Shown: positions 23,571 to 28,035 of the stretch, piece by piece
How positions within the stretch are numbered: position 1 is the first letter of the stretch
Layout of the letters: the number at the start of each line of letters is the position of its first letter
Origin: Chloroflexota bacterium
Lineage (GTDB): Bacteria; Chloroflexota; Chloroflexia; QHBQ01; JADMIH01
DNA length: 28,035 bases
Direction of reading: 5' to 3'
NCBI GenBank assembly: GCA_015478675.1
Contig: JADMIH010000036.1
Location: forward strand, 1 to 28,035
Notes under the pieces: generated by a model
What the model saw: only the letters and a program-made list of their open reading frames with translations
Databases searched by the model: none
What the model was told of the DNA's origin: nothing
Translations under genes and position numbers: made by a program

Positions 23571-23878
23571 TTGTAAGTGTTCAGAGTTGGGGTGGCGCAA
23601 TCTTCTTGGGGTATCCGTGCGGGTGTTGCGCCAACTACCCTTACGTACCCTCACCCCCAAACCCCCTCTCCCACGAGGGGAGAGGGGGCTTTACTCCTGC
23701 TGAGTGTACGGGGATACAGATGTTCTCCCACAAGGGGAGAGAGGGCTTTACTCCTGGCTCTTCCCAAGAAGAAAGCCCCCTCTCCCTTCATGGGAGAGGG
23801 GGTTTGGGGGTGAGGGCGGGTGAGGGCAGGTGAGGGAGCAACACCTCCACAGCTTCTCCTTCAAGATTGCGCCACCCC
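23571..23878. mobile_element. MITE-like element B with terminal inverted repeats
   Basis: GGGGTGGCGCAATCTT at 23589-23604 and its reverse complement at 23863-23878 are perfect 16-base terminal inverted repeats. The left part (23573-23627) is nearly the same as the inverted right end of element A. Inside are three C/G-rich segments of the CCCTCTCCC/GGGGAGAGG type near 23662-23688, 23724-23745 and 23776-23802. The last carries the 56-base segment identical to 1957-2012. No coding capacity. Confidence 0.7.
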
Positions 23879-23884
23879 AGCTAC

Positions 23885-23898
23885 TGATCCCTGATCCC
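23885..23898. repeat. Heptamer tandem repeat (TGATCCC x2)
   Basis: Two exact 7-base units, directly after element B. As at 2084-2097, a heptamer pair lies just beyond a MITE-like element. Confidence 0.55.
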
Positions 23899-23979
23899 TA
23901 AGGCTAACGTTGACTACCCCGCCTCCAAGTTGTAAACTGAGCAGTATCTTCAGGAGTAACCCTATGCAGGAGAGATTTG

Positions 23980-24249
23980 ATGCGCCAGAATATTGACGTA
24001 CACCTCTACATGGAAAGGGGCATGTACGAACGGCTGGTTGACCAGGCACAGGAGATGGGCGTGCCACTCAGCGCGGTGGTGCGCGACGCAGTTGTGCAGT
24101 ACTTCGCCAATATACCTGAAGCGCCGGATCGTTCCCAAAACACGCCTCACCCAGACGACCCGATCTGGGAGCTGCCGGCTCTCAGCGAGGCATACAGCGC
24201 GCTTAGCGCGGGCGATAACAGCGCGCAGAGTGACGGGGGCATACGCTGA
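23980..24249 (+). CDS. Ribbon-helix-helix antitoxin-type protein
   Basis: 89 residues. The first 45 fit a ribbon-helix-helix DNA-binding fold: a strand (NIDVHLYM), a helix (RGMYERLVDQAQEM), a turn (GVPLS) and a second helix (AVVRDAVVQYFANI). The rest is Pro/Asp/Ser-rich, with WELPALSEAYSAL, and would wrap the partner toxin. The ATG at 23980 has AGGAGAG at 23968-23974; TTG 23977 is too close. Its stop overlaps the start of the PIN gene by one base (TGATG), the classic antitoxin-first arrangement. It probably represses its own promoter, as such antitoxins do. No operator was identified. Confidence 0.85.
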   Translation: MRQNIDVHLYMERGMYERLVDQAQEMGVPLSAVVRDAVVQYFANIPEAPDRSQNTPHPDDPIWELPALSEAYSALSAGDNSAQSDGGIR

Positions 24250-24671
24250 TGGCGCGCTCCATTTTTGTCAACACCAGCGGCTGGCTTGCCCTCTACAACC
24301 CGAACGATCCCAACCACGAAGCCGCTCGGCAGCTATGGGAATATCTACGCAACCAGCCCGTGCGCCTCGTGACGACCGACTACGTGCTCGATCAGGTGTA
24401 CACGGCCTTCAAAGTCTTCGGCTCGCTCCACGCTGCCCAGGCTTTTCATGCGCTCATAACCAACAGCGCTATCCTACGTCTCTTCATGGCCGACAGTGTA
24501 ATCTTTGATCGTGCCTGGAAGGTTTTTGTGGATGATGAGCAACCACAGTGGAGTTTCACCGATTGCATCAACTACTCTGTCGTGCAGTACATGGGAATCA
24601 GCGAAGTATTCACCTTCGACCCCACCTTCACCGCTCCCGGCCTCGCCAGGATACCCGCCCAGGCCGAGTGA
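24249..24671 (+). CDS. PIN-domain VapC-like protein with two substituted acidic residues
   Basis: 140 residues covering a whole PIN domain, the RNase toxin fold of VapBC systems. The first motif, usually VDTSxW, reads VNTSGW here (N8). The second acidic residue, usually E in a TTxYVLDE context, reads TTDYVLDQ (Q49). The later acids are kept: D105 in SFTDC and D124 in FTFDP. Codons AAC and CAG confirm N and Q. Canonical PIN nucleases use the N8, E49 and D105 equivalents to bind the metal ion, so RNase activity may be lost or changed. The gene overlaps the antitoxin gene by one base. Alternatively the protein still binds RNA or acts as a decoy. PIN assignment is firm; activity is open. Confidence 0.88.
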   Translation: MARSIFVNTSGWLALYNPNDPNHEAARQLWEYLRNQPVRLVTTDYVLDQVYTAFKVFGSLHAAQAFHALITNSAILRLFMADSVIFDRAWKVFVDDEQPQWSFTDCINYSVVQYMGISEVFTFDPTFTAPGLARIPAQAE

Positions 24672-25100
24672 ACCGCAACAGCTGAGCCTGTTCCCTGCGG
24701 CTTACAAGGGCAGACTTTTGCTCCAAGCTCAATGACCCCCACATCGTGGTACCTGAGACGGAAAAGTGGAGATCACAGAGAGTGCCAGTGTTTAGCGGGA
24801 GCTGGGTTCCTGCCGATGGAGGTCTAGCTTTGCTGCTTTTTACTCTCCTTTCGAGCCTGCTGCCCTGGCACCAAAGTTGCTTCGCAATACAGCTTGCGGC
24901 TTCGCAACTGTGGGGTCGCGAGGAGTCCAGAACCGAAGAGTTCGCAGCACGGGAGCAATATAGAGAAGATTAGCGTCACACCGCCACACTCCGTTCTGAG
25001 GCTACCCTCTGCGCCCCGCGCAAAGGCCCCATAATACCCACGCACTGCTTTACAGGTGGGCCAGAGCAGACAGGGGAAGATGGGGAGGGAGGGAGGCGCG
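24672..25100. other. 429-base intergenic region
   Basis: No gene seen. It contains a pair of TTGCTTCGCAA and GGCTTCGCAACT motifs near 24876-24910 that could form a hairpin. The short frame 24746-24973 has no family resemblance. Confidence 0.5.
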
Positions 25101-25505
25101 ATGCTTACGGTTCTTGTAGTGGATGATGAACCCGCGACGGTGAACCTACTACGAGAGCTTCTCGAGGAATGCGGCTACAAGGTTTTATCGGCCAGTAATG
25201 GGAAAGATGCTCTTAGCCACCTGCTAAATGGAGCCCCGGTCGATATCATCGTGACTGACCACAGGATGCCTGTTATGGACGGTCGCGACATGGCTAACCT
25301 TATCCAGCACGACTCCCTCTATTTGGCACATCGAGCCATTCCAATAGTGTTGATAAGTGCCACAGCAAGCGCGAATGGCAACGGCTATTCCAACTTCGCC
25401 GCCTTTGTGCGCAAGCCATTTACACTTGACGCTATCCCAGAGATCGTAGCGCGGCTTATCGGTACTCCAGATCACTCCGGCCCAGATCAAGACGGCGGTC
25501 GGTAA
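25101..25505 (+). CDS. Single-domain response regulator (CheY-like receiver)
   Basis: 134 residues, a receiver domain with no output domain. The acidic pair is D8-D9 in LVVDDEP, the phospho-acceptor D53 in IIVTDHRMPVMDG, the Ser/Thr switch S86 in LISATA, and K105 in VRKPF. The C-terminal tail (after 122) is short, polar and Gly/Asp-rich. ATG 25101 is chosen: GGAGGGAGG lies just before it, while the longer frame from 25056 begins with a low-complexity stretch. It is convergent with the histidine kinase at 25570-26952; they could form a pair, but this is only positional. Single-domain regulators often work by binding partner proteins. Confidence 0.92.
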   Translation: MLTVLVVDDEPATVNLLRELLEECGYKVLSASNGKDALSHLLNGAPVDIIVTDHRMPVMDGRDMANLIQHDSLYLAHRAIPIVLISATASANGNGYSNFAAFVRKPFTLDAIPEIVARLIGTPDHSGPDQDGGR

Positions 25506-25569
25506 ATGCTACTTGTGTCACCAGACGCAAGTGCGGACTACACACGCCGCGTGTAGCTCGCAATCACTC

Positions 25570-26952
25570 TTAGCCGGGTGCTTCAAGGGGTGCGCTAATG
25601 CCCATCGGCACCGACAGGCAGAAGGTAGCGCCCGCACCAGGCGGGGACTCGACCGTAACTGCACCTCCATGCGCGTGGGCGATACCCTGCGCCAGGTAGA
25701 GCCCCAGCCCCAACCCTGCGGAGCTAGGGCCCGGGGCGAAGCGCGTGAAGAGCTTCGGCATCAACTCGGGGCTTATGCCTGGCCCCTGGTCCTTCACGGC
25801 AATAAGTGCCCACTCTCCGTCCTCTCGCTTCTCAGTTGCAACTGTCACATAGACGGGTGCGCCCTCCGGTGAGTGTCTGACCGCGTTTGTAACCAGGTTC
25901 TCCAGTGCCTGGCGTATCTTGTCTTTATCAACGTCAGCTTGCACTCTCCCGTAAGATCGCGCCTCCACGGGGCAGGCAGGTGTACCGAGGGCACGGGCGA
26001 TATCCTCGGCCAGCGCCACCAGGTCGGTGCTGTGCCGGGCAAGCTGGAATATGCCCTGCTCCAGCCTGCCGAGGTCCATGAGGTTCTGCACCAGCTTCTC
26101 GATGCGCTTGACGACGCTGCTTATCTCATCGGCGTCACGCCGATAGCTCTCCTGCCCCTCTCTGGAAGCTTTGCGTCTAAGGAGCTGTACCCTGCCGGTG
26201 AGTGGCGTCAGGTAGTTGTTCAAGTCATGCCCGATGATGGTAACCATCTCCTCAGCAGCGGTGCGCTTGGCCTCTTCGGCAGCATCGCGGCGGATCTGCT
26301 CGATAAGCTCGGCCCTGTGGGTGATGATCCCTATCCACCCGGCTACCGCCTCCATGAAGTGCAGGTCGTACTCAGTGAAGGCGTCAGGCTGCTGGCTGTC
26401 CACCTGTACCACCCCACGAAGCTCTCCGGCCACGTACAATGGCACAGCGATTACCGACTTGATGCCCAGGCCTCCCACGGGGTCCTTGACGCCGAGAAGC
26501 TCCTCGGGGTCCTGGTCAGCATGCCCTGTTATGTGGGACTGCGCGTTTATGTAAACCTGCACACTGCGTCCGCCGTTGGCAAAGGGCATGCGGTTCAGGC
26601 CCAACTCCAATTGCCGTCTGGAAAGGGGCTTGTGGCTCACTCCCATCGCTACGAGCGAGTTGGTGGCAGGCTCGTACAGGAAGATGTCAACTTTGTCCGC
26701 ACCTACAGTTTTGGCAACCAGGTCGCTGGCCTCATCCAGGGCGGACTTTACATCCAGGGCCTCTATGGCCAACAGGTGCTCGAGCGTGAGCAGCAGCCAA
26801 TGCTGAGCGGGTTGCTGGCTTTGTGCCTGTTGCACCCCCTGTCCGGGCTTTGTGGGCCGGGACTCAGTGCCTGTGGCCAACGCGCCATCATGATGCGGGT
26901 TCGTGGAGCTTCCATGAGCTACCTGGCCGATTTTATCCATGCGTTCTGACAT
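25570..26952 (-). CDS. Soluble GAF-domain sensor histidine kinase
   Basis: 460 residues, no membrane helix. A low-complexity Gln/Thr/Gly-rich head (1-50) precedes a GAF domain (about 58-215). The dimerisation region has the phospho-acceptor H242 in GHDLNNYLTPL. The ATPase domain has the N box (NLVTNAVRHSP), G1 (VKDQGPGI), F box (LFTRF) and G2 (GLGLGLYLA). GGAGG lies seven bases before the ATG. Its cognate regulator may be the NarL-type protein at 27332-27982, on the same strand upstream, or the convergent receiver at 25101. Signal unknown. The long open frame on the opposite strand is a shadow. Confidence 0.94.
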   Translation of the reverse strand: MSERMDKIGQVAHGSSTNPHHDGALATGTESRPTKPGQGVQQAQSQQPAQHWLLLTLEHLLAIEALDVKSALDEASDLVAKTVGADKVDIFLYEPATNSLVAMGVSHKPLSRRQLELGLNRMPFANGGRSVQVYINAQSHITGHADQDPEELLGVKDPVGGLGIKSVIAVPLYVAGELRGVVQVDSQQPDAFTEYDLHFMEAVAGWIGIITHRAELIEQIRRDAAEEAKRTAAEEMVTIIGHDLNNYLTPLTGRVQLLRRKASREGQESYRRDADEISSVVKRIEKLVQNLMDLGRLEQGIFQLARHSTDLVALAEDIARALGTPACPVEARSYGRVQADVDKDKIRQALENLVTNAVRHSPEGAPVYVTVATEKREDGEWALIAVKDQGPGISPELMPKLFTRFAPGPSSAGLGLGLYLAQGIAHAHGGAVTVESPPGAGATFCLSVPMGISAPLEAPG

Positions 26953-27331
26953 TAAAATACCTCCCTCCTAAGCCTGCATCTGAAGTTGGTGAACATAAGT
27001 ACGGTCCACCCTGGTTGCGCTCCTCCTCTGGTGAACGATAGCTCAGGTCGGCATCATAAACAGCGACAAGCACGGCCTCTTCTCAGGCGCCTTGCCTGAG
27101 GGTGATGAGGCACAAAGTCATTCTGGGACGCCGGGACACTCCTCCATTAAAGGCACGTCATTGTGCCGGTCTGATATGTTCTATTAGACCACTTGTGGTA
27201 GCCTCTTCACCTCTGTAAATGACCGTAGATAGGGCAGCAAAAACCCGTAGATTTCTCTAGGGGTCTACTGTGGGAATGTACGTGTTACGCACCTGGGATT
27301 ATCCCTGCGGATGTGGTGATTGGCCTTTCAC
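26953..27331. other. 379-base intergenic region
   Basis: No gene seen. It holds the CTCAGGC/GCCTGAG hairpin at 27082-27100 and an A-run near 27240. It probably contains the promoter for the histidine kinase gene, but none stands out. Confidence 0.5.
27082..27100. terminator. Short GC-rich hairpin, possible terminator
   Basis: CTCAGGC (27082-27088) and GCCTGAG (27094-27100) pair perfectly around five bases. It lies downstream of the NarL-type regulator on the minus strand. There is no T-tract, so a terminator role is unsure. Confidence 0.35.
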
Positions 27332-27982
27332 CTATTCCAGAGCAGGGCCGTGCTCCATGGCGTAACGCACCAACTCGGTCTGATTGTGGAGCTTCAACTT
27401 ACGCATCAGATTCGTCCTATGCGTCTCGGCAGTGCGGGGGCTTATAAATAGGCGCCCACTGATGTCGGCGTTGGACAGCCCTTCGGCGGTCAACTGCAAC
27501 ACCTCGCGCTCTCGTGCTGTAAGCATCTTGTAGGTGTCGAGCTGGGAACTCCCGTCTCCAGCCCTGTGGATGTAGGCGTCAATGGCTCGCTCGGTGAGGG
27601 GAGGGCTCAGGTAGCGCTGCCCGGTCGCTGCCGAGCGTACTGCCTCCGCCAGGCTGCTCGTAGATGTACCTTTGAGCACATACGCCGTGGCCCCGCTCCG
27701 CAACGCTTCGAGCACATATGGTTCGTTGGAGTGCATGGAGAGCACCACCACATGGGTTTGGGGGGATCGCTGTCGCACGCGTTTTGTCACTTCCAGGCCG
27801 TTGAGACCGGGCATCATCACGTCCACAATCAGCACATCCGGCTTGAGGAGCTCTACTATCTCCAGGGCAGCAAAGCCGTCGTCGGCCTCCCCCACCACCT
27901 CGTAATTCAACTGCCCCTCCAGGAGAGAGCGCAGCCCCTGCCTCACAATGGGGTGATCGTCGGCCAGTACGATCCTGGTCAC
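27332..27982 (-). CDS. NarL/FixJ-type response regulator
   Basis: Two-domain transcription regulator of 216 residues. Receiver domain: acidic pair D8-D9 (LADDHPIVRQG), phospho-acceptor D54 in LIVDVMMPGLNG, S82 in VLSMHSN, and K104 in VLKGTS. The C-terminal LuxR-type helix-turn-helix (about 150-210) reads LTAREREVLQLTAEGLSNADISG then RTAETHRTNLMRKL. The start codon is GTG at 27982-27980, with AGGAGGGAGGG upstream. It probably binds promoter DNA as a dimer when phosphorylated. It could be the partner of the downstream histidine kinase (25570-26952), which lies 379 bases further on, or of a kinase beyond the right edge. Confidence 0.94.
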   Translation of the reverse strand: MTRIVLADDHPIVRQGLRSLLEGQLNYEVVGEADDGFAALEIVELLKPDVLIVDVMMPGLNGLEVTKRVRQRSPQTHVVVLSMHSNEPYVLEALRSGATAYVLKGTSTSSLAEAVRSAATGQRYLSPPLTERAIDAYIHRAGDGSSQLDTYKMLTAREREVLQLTAEGLSNADISGRLFISPRTAETHRTNLMRKLKLHNQTELVRYAMEHGPALE

Positions 27983-28035
27983 GCCTCGTCCCTCCCTCCT
28001 TCGTCTGAGCCTACATTGATACTGTGGCAGTGGCT

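Larger units (their letters stand above)
23120..23979. other. 860-base intergenic region with hairpins and repeat element B
   Basis: The gap between the divergent binding protein and RHH genes. 23120-23480 holds several small hairpins: 23295-23301 with 23313-23319, and 23403-23409 with 23414-23420. TTGCACAAC near 23394 and GTTGTGCAA near 23483 form a distant inverted pair. MITE-like element B fills 23571-23878 and a heptamer repeat lies at 23885-23898. The open frames here run through the repeats and are not genes. No clear promoter for either flanking gene was identified. Confidence 0.7.

Noticed and set aside
23491..23833. Three overlapping plus-strand frames of 70-93 codons
   Set aside because: They run through MITE-like element B in different frames; the peptides are Pro/Gly/Arg low-complexity products of the C/G-rich repeats.
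25873..26949. 358-codon open frame on the plus strand
   Set aside because: It lies wholly inside the histidine kinase gene on the other strand. It has no domain, no ribosome site, and its length follows from the codon bias of the real gene.

Overview
The window looks like ordinary chromosome from a member of the Chloroflexota; this is inference. The reasons are the moderately high GC content, the style of the secreted binding protein (tandem repeats with W-x-x-x-G-G and FGYP-type motifs), a large glycosyltransferase-like membrane protein with an N-terminal beta-rich domain, YtxG/YtxH-like small proteins, and many GAF histidine kinases with NarL-type regulators. No rRNA, tRNA, CRISPR array, phage gene or transposase gene is visible.

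Layout. Positions 1-1611 (minus) hold two sugar or glycerol-phosphate ABC permeases, the second cut by the window edge. They are divergent from a glycerol block on the plus strand: glpD (2150-3811), a YxiG-like protein (3954-4439) and glpK (4578-6080). Positions 6223-8451 (minus) hold three small membrane proteins and mnmA. Positions 8778-13700 (plus) hold an ABC-F ATPase, coaE and a large multi-pass membrane protein, separated by heptamer repeats. A GAF histidine kinase (minus) follows, then queA and a LysE/RhtB exporter (plus). Positions 17185-23119 (minus) hold a peptide-type ABC system: a binding protein (encoded first), a one-pass membrane protein of unknown role, and two permeases; no ATPase gene is present. 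Positions 23980-24671 hold an RHH antitoxin/PIN toxin pair whose PIN protein has lost two acidic active-site residues. The last 3 kb hold a CheY-like receiver, a convergent GAF histidine kinase and a NarL-type regulator.

How the genes work together. GlpK makes glycerol-3-phosphate and GlpD oxidises it to dihydroxyacetone phosphate; the divergent permeases could bring in glycerol-3-phosphate or a related glycoside, but their substrate cannot be read from sequence. The Dpp-like system needs ATPases from elsewhere. MnmA and QueA both modify the tRNA wobble base.

The most unusual structure lies between genes. (1) Short tandem repeats with a strict 7-base period occur at seven intergenic sites; at two of them a gene (coaE and the histidine kinase at 13720) ends inside the repeat, so the repeat encodes its C-terminus. 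Two sites have inverted heptamer arms around a shared core. (2) Two MITE-like elements (about 1781-2074 and 23571-23878) share an identical 56-base segment and related terminal inverted repeats. One of them contains a perfect 33-bp hairpin. (3) queA has an extended -10 box placed so that its mRNA would be leaderless.
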